Assembly: GCA_009869945.1 (NCBI GenBank) | Contig: WIXG01000055.1 | Span: forward strand, 231,485-295,484 | From: Mesaphorura yosii | Taxonomy: Eukaryota; Arthropoda; Collembola; Poduromorpha; Tullbergiidae | Length of the DNA stretch: 64,000 bases | Direction of reading: 5' to 3' | Part shown: positions 35,929 through 46,943 of the stretch, piece by piece | Numbering within the stretch: the first letter of the stretch is position 1 | How the letters are laid out: every line of letters starts with the position of its first letter | Notes under the pieces: generated by a model | What the model saw: only the letters and a program-made list of their open reading frames with translations | Databases searched by the model: none | What the model was told of the DNA's origin: nothing | Made by a program: the position numbers and the translations under genes

Positions 35929-37781
35929 TCATTGAATTTCCTCGTACTCGTCCGACCCATTTTCGATGTCTTTCATGGCTTGCCATCCGTCGTCACTGTC
36001 AGCCTCCTGTCCGTAGTTGCCTCCATCACCGTTGGGATTTTGACCTTGCATGATTTGAGATTGCAGAACTCGGCGTTGCTGTTGGTAGGCGTACTGGGCC
36101 ATGATGGCGCTCTTCACGTTCCGGGCTTGTGATGACAGGCCAAGCCTCTTCATGTACGCGCACAAGGTGGTTCGAGGAATTCCGTGATGGGCAGCGGCCT
36201 GGCGCACGGTGACTCCTTTCATTGCCAGCTCGGTGGCCATCTGCAGTCGCCTGGCGCGATGGTCCGCTTCTGGCCCAGTCATGCCTGTTCCAGTTGATCT
36301 TGTGCGCATCGGCAGAGCATTTTTATCAGAATAAGAAGTTAGACCTGTTCAATGGAATTGGACCTAAATTAAAGTGGACCGGATAATCAAAAGTTTTATC
36401 TCAATCATGTACGTTTACCTTTACCCGACAGGGAGTTCGGAGGATGACCTTCTTTCTTCCACTTGGCAAGCGCCTTTCTAGAAATACCGTATACTTCGGA
36501 ACACTGTCGAATGCTCATTCCTCTCCGAATTGCGTCAAAAGCCATCTCTTGAAGTTCAGGTGACCAAGTCGATTGACCTCGTTTTCGTGTCGTCTGGATT
36601 AATCGCCCCGTCTCGATTGGTGCCACTTCATCTTCTTCTGCTTCTCCATCTTCCTTCTCGCACGGTGACTCCTCATCGTCAAGTGCTTCGTCATCTTTTT
36701 CATCTCCAAGCTCGCTCGCATTGTCCATTTTCATTTGTCTATCATCGTAACTGTCCTCGCCCTCATATTGCTGTAGTCCCTCGTCATCCTCCACCTCATC
36801 ATTTCCAGTGAGTCGTGAGTGTCCGCTGTTCAGATCTGCGAAGCGGAACCCGATGTTTTGCAATTCTTGAAAATCATTACCCCACAAAGGCGACGATGAC
36901 GGTGACAGTGACTCCAACTCATCATTGTCCTTGTCGTCTTCACTGTCGTTGTCCACCATCTGGCCCACTTGACCAGTGAACTGAGCAGAGTTCGGTTCAT
37001 TGATGAATTCAGGCTCCTGTTGGCAAGTTTTCGACCTAATCCTGACACCCACATTATTTACATCATCCGAATGAGAATACTGAATTCGGGCCAGTTTCGG
37101 CATGTTGTAGAATACATTACGACGGTTCATTCCGGGTTGTGCTCCGTGCAATGACTGTTCCTGCATAACTGGCCCGGCTTTGACAATACTTGATTGCAAA
37201 TTCGGTGCATTCATCACTTTGACATTGAGTGCCTCAGCAGCCTTCAAAAAATCACGCAGCTGAGACTCCTCCACGCTCACTTGCCCCGTATACAAAAACT
37301 TAACCAAAGCCTTGACTTCCCAGGCTTTCATGCCCTTCAAATAGATGATCAAGTTGTTGTCTAGATTGTCGTTATCGGTGAATAGATCTTCAAAGTATGG
37401 CGAGCACGCGGCGAGAAGCATGCGATGACATTTGATACGTTCGCCCTCACAGATCAGGGTGACATCGGAGAACTGGTGCGAGGTGAGCAACTTGCGGAAT
37501 ATGTCTTGCAAAGCTACTGCGTGGCTACTCCATTTTAATTTGAAACTTCTGGTTGCAGATCCTGGAGTTTCCCATTCTGCATCGACTGCATCCATGTCTC
37601 CTCCAAGCTGCCAGGAAGGTGCCGGGTCTGATGAATTCAGGTTGATCATGCCGACTGGAAAAGACGCTCGAGATCGGATCGAAGCTGTGCTGGTTACTGG
37701 TATCTTAATTTTAGTGATAGTACCTGAGCTTGCCTTCTTGCCGGAGTTTTGTCTCGTTGGCTCAAGTGTAGACTGTTCCAT
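35929..37781 (-). CDS. BTB domain transcriptional regulator with two pipsqueak-type HTH motifs
   Basis: Two exons on the minus strand, 37781-36419 and 36344-35929, join in phase 1 into 592 residues. A BTB/POZ domain lies at about residues 80-195 (FSDVTLICEGERIKCHRMLL, ACSPYFEDLF), with the charge pattern of insect tramtrack/bric-a-brac proteins and a KLKW start. A long acidic, Ser-rich linker follows. Then come two psq-like helix-turn-helix segments: one around GMSIRQCSEVYGISRKALAKW, at the end of exon 1, and one around GVTVRQAAAHHGIPRTTLCAYM in exon 2. BTB-psq proteins dimerise through the BTB domain and bind GA-rich or related DNA to regulate development and chromatin. It resembles bric-a-brac/pipsqueak relatives, but I cannot name the orthologue. 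The gene converges on POLR3C. Confidence 0.88.
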
Positions 37782-38828
37782 ATCCTTTATCTTGTCCTTT
37801 CTCCCATTCAGAGATGTGAGGTTCGGTACAGTGATGACTCGAACTTTGACTTGGAACCGAGGGTCTTGCTGTTGCTGGAATTACTTTTGGTTATGTGATC
37901 ACTCGATTAACTGACCCTGGTGGAATTAGGTGTAAGTACTAGAACTGGAGTATGAGAATTTGTTGCATCAGACCTCAGAATTAATTCGCTCAAAGTGGCT
38001 CCTTCGTCAACTTTGACTACATGGTTTGATGTGTCGGGCTGGCTATTTCGAATTGGACGCGACGACAGGATACTGTGTACGAGGTGACACGTTGCACTTT
38101 GCCGACAGAATGACGAGCATACACGCTGTGCTTAAATGTCAGATAGGCGATCGGAAGGGTAGGTGGCGAGACGACACGGTGACGACGTCCCGTGTGACTC
38201 ATGGACTCATGTCAGTAGCAAGCACCACTTGCCTGAGCATCGCTTTGTCTTGTCAAGCGTCCACTAAAAATATTGCATGCCATGCTCCATGCAATGCATG
38301 GTCTGTCATCGTCACAGGTCAATGATAATTAATTCTTAAGTCCCGTCTCGTCCAAATATCAAGTTCGCGAAGCAGATTTTCATCCTCTTAGGCGTAATTA
38401 AGTGAATTAAGGCGTAATTAATAAATTCCGTCAAGTTTATTGATCGCTTCCACATTCCACTTTGAATGCCTTGAATAATTGTGAACTGATTGACTACTTG
38501 CTCTGTGTTTTTATAATGTGAGGTCTTGTTAATTGTATTTATTAGAATCTATTGCTCAATTTTTTGATTCATGACTAATTGGATGCCAGATGCATTAGCG
38601 CTGTCTATATCGGTCATAATAACACTAAAGAATTTTGCTTTGACAGCATTATTAATTTCTTGTGGACGTCTTAACTTTTCAACTGCAATATCAGTCAGTG
38701 TGTCATTTCACTTTTGGCAGATCGAAGCGCTACAGCTGACAGTTTAAATTAAAAGAAAGTGTAATTCGAAGTTAGAATCTTTCATCTTTTACAGAATCTT
38801 CATACGCACGCGCGTGGAAATCTGCAAA
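37782..38828. other. Divergent upstream region between the BTB gene and a secreted protein gene
   Basis: About 1 kb shared by two divergently transcribed genes. A 99-codon frame at 38026 has no family resemblance. No TATA box was identified for either gene. Confidence 0.45.
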
Positions 38829-39193
38829 ATGGGTTTGATACGAACAGTCTTCCTAATCGCTGCTGTGATTGCAGCCATCACTTTGTTTACAAAAGGTTAG
38901 CAATTCGAAGTTCTACCAGTTTCAGGTCCTTAAGTAATTGTGTGTATTTGAACTGTTTTTCAGCATCTGCGTTGAATGAACGAGACAACCGTGATTCCGG
39001 TTCTGCAACTGCAACAATTTCAGATTCATTCACAGCGTATGCGTTGAAATTTCTACCAAAAACAACCATCGAAGGACTCGGTGACAAATTCAAGAGCTTC
39101 TACAATGAGGAGATGCGTAAATACTACTCGAGGTATTGGTCCCGAGTCGGAGCCAGCAAATTCCCCACTCTGCCTGACTTTGGCCAGGAGTAA
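38829..39193 (+). CDS. Small secreted protein of unknown function, 98 residues
   Basis: Two exons, 38829-38895 and 38964-39193, join in phase 1. Exon 1 is a signal peptide (MGLIRTVFLIAAVIAAITLF). The mature part of about 75 residues is polar and cysteine-free. It contains SFTAYALKFLPKTTIEGLGDKF and a Tyr-rich basic segment, MRKYYSRYWSRVG, ending in FPTLPDFGQE. There is no obvious cleavage motif. The family is not recognised. The arrangement (signal-peptide exon, phase-1 intron, second exon with the whole mature chain) repeats that of the other short secreted genes in the window. AATAAA is at 39264. Confidence 0.65.
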
Positions 39194-39269
39194 TAAACCA
39201 GAATGAAACGTGAAAGTAAATTCGTTTACTTGCCCAATACTTTTAACTATATCCTTACAACTGAATAAA

Positions 39270-40111
39270 ATCCTTTGTCAATTAAAAAAGATTATCAACA
39301 GTCTGCAAAGTGTGCGTCATTTGAACTGAAGGAATCAGTCCAAACGAGGGTCTAGAGTTCATGATTATCATTTTATAATCCGTAATGCAATAACCATTTG
39401 CTCTTGCAACGGCAAACCTCTCCTCATGAAGTTGAACTAAATATCGCAATTGACAACTTTGTCAGTGTCTGAGAAATGTCTACAACTTTAAATAAATAGT
39501 CAAGATTGAATTCAACTTCAAACAGTTCAAAGTTACGCTGCTGTAGCCTTTAAAGTATATGGCGAGCATTTGAGAGATTGCAATGGATATGTGACGCAAA
39601 TTGACATCAAACTCAAAGGAGATATGCCGTGACGCACGAATGGCAATGATCTGAATTAATCGTTGATGGAGTTAGTCGACTGAATTGGAAATGTACTTGG
39701 AAAAACCTCCTGCTCAATGTGAATTTGCTGTAAACCTGAAACTAAAAGTAAGACCAGGTCAAGGCCAAAAGATATGACTGAGCCGAGTCTGTGAGCTCGA
39801 ATGATCAAGAAAGGTTAGTGATGATGCATTTCAATCTGAATCTGAAATGAAGAATGACGACAGTACTCAGTGAGGAGGCAGTAGTAAACTTGCCAACTAG
39901 CTCATGAAAAGATCGACATTCTTGGCCAACATTTTCCTTAAAAGCCAGCCGGTTTAGGATTTCTTCTCTCAGTGCTCGCAGTTCGAATTCGCTTCGTTCA
40001 TGCAATAATTCAATATTTCAAGTCAGAATCAAGTTTGGAATCATTAATAGCGAGAGTGCTGTGTTATCAGCTCTACCAGGAAACATATTACCTCAGGAAT
40101 TTCGACGCAAT
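39270..40111. other. Intergenic region, no supported gene
   Basis: About 840 AT-rich bases between two small secreted protein genes, with no coding signal that I can support. Confidence 0.45.
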
Positions 40112-41194
40112 ATGACAAGGAATTTTATCGTACGAGTTGTGGCTGGAATTGTGATTGGTATATGCTGTATCGAGTTGATCACCAGTGCACGTAAGTATTA
40201 ATAAATAAGTTATTCCTAGTAAGAACTTAAACGAGTAAACGCAAAACTGCTGCGCACTGCCCGAGCGCTCCATGCTGTACTGATTTTTCCTCTCAACGAT
40301 TCATCACACCGCTCTCACCCGTATGACAGGCTACAACCCTCTCCGCTCGCTCGCTACCCGTTCTCACCCGTATGACTGACCAACATACGCTCTGACCCAT
40401 CCCCCTAATTTTGTGACCCCTGACACCACCATTATCATTAACTCCATCCATCTTCAATTTTATTCCAAAAACCGACGCCTTACTCTATTTAAAAATCATT
40501 CCCAATCAAGGGTAAACGTTTGAATCGATATCTCCCCACGATTTACTCTAAGTTCTTACTATTGCCGTGACCGATAGTATAATGAGAGGCATTCCCCGAT
40601 TCCAATTTCACCGTAAGCTATAACCGTAAAACATGAAAGTAGCAAATCTACTTATTTGTCAAGAGTCCAGACAAGTCAAACACGATCTCCAAGGCACACA
40701 TACCCATGATTCACGACAAATGACGCAAGCGACAGATATATGTTGACAAACAATATCGTACTTGAATCTCGAGTACTTCATTGGATTTTACGCTGCTTTT
40801 CTGTCGAACCATAAAATGAAAAATGTCACGCGTGCAATTAACCTGACTAATAAGCATCATTGCAATTATTACAGCGATGAGTTCATCAATTGCTGCTGTT
40901 GGAGAAAATGGCAACAACGGTCGCATCAGAATATGGAAACGGCAGACAAATCCAAGCTCCGACGACGCTACCGATACCGATGCGGTTGAAGACTATGGGT
41001 TCGAAGACTGGATTTCCAATAAGTTAGACGATTGGCTGTGGAACGGTGATACAGACGAAAATGTCAGTGACAGCGATGCGAGTCCAGTATCTTCGCTTGA
41101 GAAAGAAGAAACGACGACCCGCAAGAATTGGTACCCGGACCTGCCCATTTCCTGGGGAAGAGTGGGCAAGCCTACAGGCCACTCCGGGAATTGA
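40112..41194 (+). CDS. Small secreted acidic protein, 132 residues, with a long intron
   Basis: Exons 40112-40190 and 40875-41194 join in phase 1. Exon 1 encodes a signal peptide (FIVRVVAGIVIGICCIELITSA). Exon 2 encodes a very acidic, Asp/Ser-rich chain with WKRQ near its start, a possible Lys-Arg cleavage site. A Trp-rich part follows (EDWISNKLDDWLWNG), and the chain ends NWYPDLPISWGRVGK. The 684-bp intron is long for this genome, and 341 bp of it is a MITE-like insertion. The family is not recognised. The product could be a precursor cut at Lys-Arg, but a single site is weak evidence. AATAAA is at 41292. Confidence 0.55.
40219..40559. mobile_element. MITE-like element with terminal inverted repeats
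   Basis: The ends are inverted copies: GTAAGAACTTA at 40219-40229 and its reverse complement at 40549-40559, with imperfect extension inward (AGTAAAC against AGTAAAT). The flanking dinucleotide is TA on both sides (40217-40218 and 40560-40561), which fits the TA target-site duplication of Tc1/mariner-type elements. The 341-bp body has no coding frame, and it contains two copies of TCTCACCCGTATGAC (40313 and 40362). It lies wholly inside an intron. Confidence 0.55.
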
Positions 41195-41535
41195 TTATCA
41201 TGAGTATTTATTACGCATTGCAAGCACTAATTTATTGTCTCAATTTCCGTGCGACACTTCTGAGTAATTTCCCTCCGTCCATTTACGAGCCGAATAAATA
41301 GACGCTTTGCATGTCGCGATGTATTTATCGCAGAAGAGAATTTTTATTGCACAAAACATTCAAAGCACTGATTTTGCAATGAATTGGCATAATATGGTCA
41401 CACCTGTTATATTTGCAAAGAGTGCAATGAGATTAGAAAACTGAATTACTACATAAAGTCCCTGAATAGTTGCTAAATCTGATGTCGCTAAGTCAGAGGT
41501 TGCTTCCTTGCTGTAAATGCAGTAAAGGGTCATCG
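41195..41535. other. Convergent 3' untranslated regions
   Basis: This is the space between the plus-strand secreted protein gene and the minus-strand STAT-A gene. AATAAA occurs on the plus strand at 41292 and on the minus strand at 41343-41348, so each transcript has its own signal. Confidence 0.5.
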
Positions 41536-44500
41536 TCATTCTTGCAACTGCTGCTGATTTGTGAGGAGGTGACTGCAAAGAACGTTGACGACGTACTCAA
41601 CAACAACGGTGCGAGTAGACAAAACGACTTCTGAAATCAATGCAAAGTGACTGTTCGTCATTCGCAAAACTGTATGCATAATTCTAAGAAGACTACTACA
41701 AACCTCGTGGATGCGGAATGCTGCCTTGACGGATAGATCGCTTGAAAACCGAACATTTAGCCACTGAGTTCTTATCAACGGTGTACAGCGTTTGCCACTT
41801 GGGGACATCCAGAAGCCGGTCTGCCAAACACCTTTGCATGAGGTCTTTCCGAGTGATTCTTGTGCAGTAAATTCGGTCTAAAGTGGACAAAGAAATGCTC
41901 AAGAGGCTGATAAGATACAGGCAAATCATTGCAGAATATCACCGTTTTCAACCCATTCAATTGTGATCGTGTTGAGTACATTTGGAGAAAACCTCAGCAC
42001 GAAACCGTTGGGCACTTCATTTCTGCGAGAGTAAAGCAAATTCTGCGTGTTTTCTGCCGTCACCAAACCCATGACGAAACTAGACGTACAAAATTATAGA
42101 GTTTTCAATAACTTTTGGGTGTTTGCGTTTGGTAGAGTACCCCTGATCCCAAATGCCGCTCTGTGGTCGACCGGGTCGCTTCGTTCCTCTCAAGTGTTCA
42201 GTGATGAGCTTCATTACCCCGAAAAGCCATTCCCACAGCGTGAAACTCTTGCTGCCATTCTCGATCGGCTCCATGCAAAACTGCTCGAGAGTGATGGGAG
42301 TCATCGAGCAGACTTGAATTAGTCTCGAAAGATGAGTTCTAGGCACATGAACAAATCAAACAGGTGCACGTGCGTCAATGGAGAGCAATCCTACGCCTGG
42401 CCTAGGTCAATGTTTTCCTCGGTACACAGTCAACAAGTGTAAAGGACTTACGGAAGCAATATTTGAACAATAAAGTCAACATTTTCATTTGTCAGCCCCC
42501 GTCCGGTCTGTCGTAGGAAGCAAACATTGAGTGCCTTGCTGACGTTCTCCCAAGAAGCAGCTAGCTTCCGGCCTTCTGACTCCCCAGGAGCAAGAGTACC
42601 CGTCGCCAGGTCCCAAATTGAGGTCTCCCAAGACTTTTGCTCTTGAGATCCATTTGTAATGACTTTGACGGGATATGAGAAGGCGCCGATCTAAACGTAA
42701 TCGCACTCTTATCAGTTTGATTGGACAGTTTCGGATCGGGATCACTTACATTGAACTTGATTCCGTTAACTTCAAATTGTCCCGAATAGTAGATGAAATA
42801 ATTGACATCCAAAACACTCCGGCTCATTTCACGAACTTCCTTCTCAATGACTCGCTTGAACGTCTTTTTAATTTTGGGATTTCTTCACAAAACCATTAAG
42901 CATGAATAAAAGGTAACGTTATCTCTCTTTATGGTACTCTAGTGCCTAATGCCTGGGCAAAATGTCAACTTACTTAAAGCAGGCGCAGTATTGCTGATCA
43001 TCGGTCAATTCCACAGTGACCACGTCCCCCTCGATCAGATTCTCCTGCGGGATGAATGTTTCTCTCTCCTCTCTAAGCGCTGCTTGATCCGAGTGCATAT
43101 TTCCAAAGCCTGTGTGTAATGCTGCAGCTTGTCGGTCTGTGAGTAGTGAAATTTTGATCCTGGGCAAGCGGAGATCCTGAACACCCACAAAAATCTGAAT
43201 GGTCGTGCAAAATTTCGTGTCCGCCTTCAGCACTTGGTAAGGCTGGATTCGAACGATGCTCGTGTGAAAAATCAACTTCTGCAGCATTTCTTCCACCTGG
43301 AATTTCACGAATTGTGAATTTTCTCCATTTGCAAAGTTCTTATTCAGCGATTTACCTCCGCTTTGAACATTTCAAACAGCGCAGTGTTGACGAGCTCTGG
43401 TGAATAAGAGGAAGACATGACCGACATTTTGAGGGTGATGACTTTTCGGACAACGTCGTGAATTGCCCACATGAATCTGGCCAGTTTGTTGACGAGTTGC
43501 CCCACGTGGTCCAGCGAAACAGAAACGTGTTCCGACTTTCCTTCGTAATTTAATTTCATTTCGAATTTCCATTGTGTCACTACTCGCAGAATTTTCTGAA
43601 GCAATGTTGTCAGTTCGTGAATACATATTTGAGCGTGTGTGTACAATTCCTGGTCGACGGTTCCCAATTCAAGGCGCTGTAGCAGAATATAATGTTACAC
43701 TTTAATATCCGAAATTGTTTGCCGATTTGAGCATGCATAGCTTAGATCTATGTTATGCATCCACGCGTTCACTCTTCCTGCTATTTTAAGTACAGACCAT
43801 CAAAACGCGGGTTCATTATTTTCTGTCATTTGGCTTGGCGTATGATGATTAATCATAAAAATAATGGCGAAGATATTGAAAAGGACGGCTGACTTACCAT
43901 GCGCTGAAGTTCATCCTCCTCTAATTGTAAGTGCAGCGGATCTGAATCAATGAATTAATAGTGCCACGCAGTAGTAATGATTTTTGATTTTGGCTTTCGG
44001 TGGTAAGCAAAGAGGCTAGACTAATCATTGGTCGCATACGGAATATGGCGATCCAGTAAGGACGACTCAGAATTTAGGAAATTTTGAAAGCTGTAATTTG
44101 TTCTTATTTACCATGTTTATCCTTTTCGAAGATAAACTGATCAAAACGTAAATAAGTCCTAATACTAAATCAGGGTGAAGTTGATCTGCGCTTACCTTTT
44201 CCGAAGTTCTGCAAAGCTGCAATCAAATCAGTCTGGCCTGTCTGAAGTCTTTCAAACGAGCGCGCAAGTTCTCCTAAATGGTTGATCTGAAAAGTCTCTA
44301 GTGTACGTTCTAACTCAACTACATCAGGCAAATTCGCTAGGGATTTTGGTGGCGAAAGTGATAGCTGCCCGCCGAGGAGCTGGCCCTCCACCTCTAGACA
44401 TTTTTTAATGTGCAAGAACAGAATGATACTGTCTGGGCAGCCAATCTGCGAGGAGATTTGATTAGCTCATGAAATTACGAGTTCCGGGCCAAATTCTGGA

Positions 44501-44889
44501 AACTTACTCGAATGTTACTCATGCACTGCCTCAAAATGTTGGAAATGTCTCGATTGTCAAAAGTTGGGCAAATGGAACCCGGCATAATTTTCCGGTCCAT
44601 TTCTTCCGTCATAAGCCACATCAACTCTTTAATTCTACCGTTGTCATTCGAGTCTTGTGGGTCTAGGTGACCGTTTGCTCTAGAATGTTTAAGTTTGGTT
44701 TACGAAGTTGGAAAAAGGAAGAATAATCTGAGAGGAGAAAACCAGAATAAAGGCTAACCTGAAGTTTTCCTCGATCCACGGGGCGAGCGCGTGACGGACT
44801 TCAATTGGAAAGGTCGAACCGCTTTCGTAAACCTCCCTTAAGTGAGGCATGAACTCTCGTTGCTGCAAAACTCTATCCCAGATCGCCAT
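41536..44889 (-). CDS. Stat: STAT transcription factor, copy A (short, no activation domain)
   Basis: Twelve minus-strand exons agree in phase: 44889-44759, 44679-44508, 44445-44196, 43941-43898, 43676-43356, 43296-42974, 42882-42750, 42690-42452, 42338-42141, 42079-41943, 41877-41704 and 41630-41536. They encode 738 residues. The order is the STAT N-domain (MAIWDRVLQQ, FPIEVRHALAPWIEENF), a coiled coil (to about 306), a DNA-binding domain opening at SIVRIQPYQVLKADTKF, a linker (TLEQFC, FTLWEWLFGVMK) and an SH2 domain (about 604-690) with its phosphate-binding Arg in GFVLRFS (about 633). The phosphotyrosine is Tyr 720 in EYVVN, matching QYVKT and GYVRT in copies B and C. The chain stops 18 residues later, so no transactivation domain is present. 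STATs are cytoplasmic until JAK phosphorylation, then dimerise and enter the nucleus. Confidence 0.88.
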
Positions 44890-45181
44890 ATTTTTCTACT
44901 TGAAACTGAATACTCACTCACTGAAGCATTCACGTGAAACGAAATGAAACTCAGTAGAATTTCACAGCTTATCAAATAATACACCGTTGAGAGTTCCGTG
45001 CTCGGATCAAACCTGAAATGAAGGAGCAAGGTCAGTTTTGGAAGTGGCTTTTATCCTTTATCCTATCTTCCTGTCAATCATGTCCTTTTCGGCGCGGTTA
45101 GTTCCAGGTGCATGAATGATAGCGAAATGCTTGGCAGTCTTTCATTCTTAGTTCAGAGTTGCAAAAGTGATGAATGATGAG

Positions 45182-45237
45182 TTCTAAGAAAAACTTAAAC
45201 GTGAGCGTCTCGACTTGGGAAGAGTTTGTTCTGGGAA
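45182..45237. promoter_or_regulatory. Pair of STAT-type TTCN3GAA sites upstream of STAT-A
   Basis: TTCTAAGAA (45182-45190) and TTCTGGGAA (45229-45237) fit the palindromic STAT consensus TTCNNNGAA. They start 47 bases apart and lie about 290-350 bases before the STAT-A start codon. Binding is inferred from motif and position only. Confidence 0.4.
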
Positions 45238-46378
45238 GTCAAATCGAGGAACGGATTCTGGAGAAGAAGAGATTTGTTTAGGAATCCAGAGTTTAAGTGA
45301 AGCAATAACGATCGGATGGCAGAAATTGCCCATCGCATTCATTTATATAGCGTCTGGGCTTCGGCAATTATAAATTGGACGAATTCTACCTGCTCGCAGT
45401 GCAATTTGTGCAGGTTTGTGGCATGACCATTTCTCTGTGATGAGCTGCAATCTGCATTCTGCATTTGCATTGGTGCTGGCAGCGTTTATGGAGTTGACTA
45501 TTGCGGTAGTTACGTACTGTTTACTTTCTCGCGTATGCTGTATTAATAGCTACTAAATTCGCGAGAAGTGAGTCTGTCGACAATGCACTGTACGGTTGTT
45601 CCGCGAGTGTTTAGTCTATAAGCCAAGTTGCGTCTCGTCTTCACGTGTATTCGTGTATTTATAACCACTCAGGCTGCGTAGTGATTCGTATTGCAGGTTA
45701 ACGGGCAGAAAATGTAGTTTGCACTCACACTTTCTCGCGTGCGAGGCAGGAGCACGAATCTTTCGCCTGTATATGAGTGTCATTCATTTAATGTATGTTT
45801 AGTGTAACTTCTGCGGTAATAATTGGCAATTGGCACTTCGCGCATGACGTACACGTTTCTGACCAAATGCTCAAATATTTGCGGGACGGGTTTTGAACTT
45901 CTACACATTTTCTAGTCTGAAAATTTTTCGTCGAATCTTCTGCGTCGAGGTTCGTCGTGCAGATTTGTTGATTTGGACAGTCTGCTGCCATTCCCAAGCT
46001 CGATTGTTGTGAAAGGGAATGCGAGAGTAAAAAAAAAAGGCGGCGGATTTTCCCGAGCCTGTTGCAATTGGAGGAATTGCCAAATGTACTGCATGCATGA
46101 TATCTCATGAATTAATATCTCGGTCCTTCAGCAGGTACAAATTATATTTACTCGTTGACAAACTAGGTCGTGTCCAAATCCTTACATTCTTGACCAATTA
46201 GTTCATTAGGACCAAGGTGGTCCAAAGACAAGTAAAATTCCAATTTGAAAGGATGCTGGTTCTAATTTTCAGGGAATGAATTGACAGGGAGCCTAAAAGA
46301 TGATTGAGAAAAGCATTTCTGAGCAAAGAACGAGCAAAATTTCTCGAGAAATGCACTCGCGAGCGGAGCCCGTGTACG

Positions 46379-46651
46379 TCATAGGATTATCATTTTTGGC
46401 TTTGAGCCTGGCTTCACCAGAGTTTGTTTTGAGGCTGGTGAGTCATTCAGCAGTGCAGAGTCGAACAAGACTAGCTTCGACTCGTCAACTGTATACGTAA
46501 TGCATACGTTCAAGACACTTTGATTGAGCTTCAAATTTCCTACTAAATCGAAGCTGAACTTCTGACCGTGCGTGAAGTCATCCGTCATTAATGCAGCGGA
46601 TTTATTGAAGACGCATTTTGTATTTTCTATCCCGCCGACGCTCAAACTCAA
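46379..46651 (-). other. Minus-strand frame with C2-domain-like pattern, possibly a gene relic
   Basis: The frame of about 90 codons stays open upstream for some 25-30 more codons without a start. Its middle, DFTHGQKFSFDLVGNLKLNQ followed by LNVCITYTVDES, resembles the strand pattern of C2 domains (N-x-x-F-F-x-F, then L-x-V-x-V-x-D), as in synaptotagmin-like proteins. No flanking exons were found. It may be a decayed exon or a coincidence. Confidence 0.2.
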
Positions 46652-46943
46652 ATTGAATTTTGTTAATCGATGTGCAAAGCCAAGCGGTTTGTTTATTAGT
46701 TGCCTCGTCGCAACATAACACCTTAACGATTACAAAAGATCCAATTCGATGGTGGCCTACAAATTATGCTGAACTCAATCTTCTAAACTTACAACTGGAG
46801 GTTGAGCAAATTCTGAGAAGCGAAATTAATAAAGTTAGAGCAATTCTAGTAGATCTAAAATTAAGTGATAATTGTATAATATGTGCATAGTATTCGTGAA
46901 TATCCTACAGTTTGGACAAAGTAGATTTGTACACGCCACACGC

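Larger units (their letters stand above)
44890..46943. other. Spacer between STAT-A and STAT-B
   Basis: About 2 kb. Near its left end a splice acceptor at about 45010 suggests a 5' untranslated exon of STAT-A upstream. Two STAT-type sites lie at 45182 and 45229. A minus-strand frame at 46379-46651 with a C2-like look is described separately. The rest holds nothing that I can support. Confidence 0.45.

Noticed and set aside
38026-38325. A 99-codon cysteine-containing frame upstream of the BTB gene
   Set aside because: It has no signal peptide, and its cysteine spacing does not match a known family. More likely it is promoter sequence.
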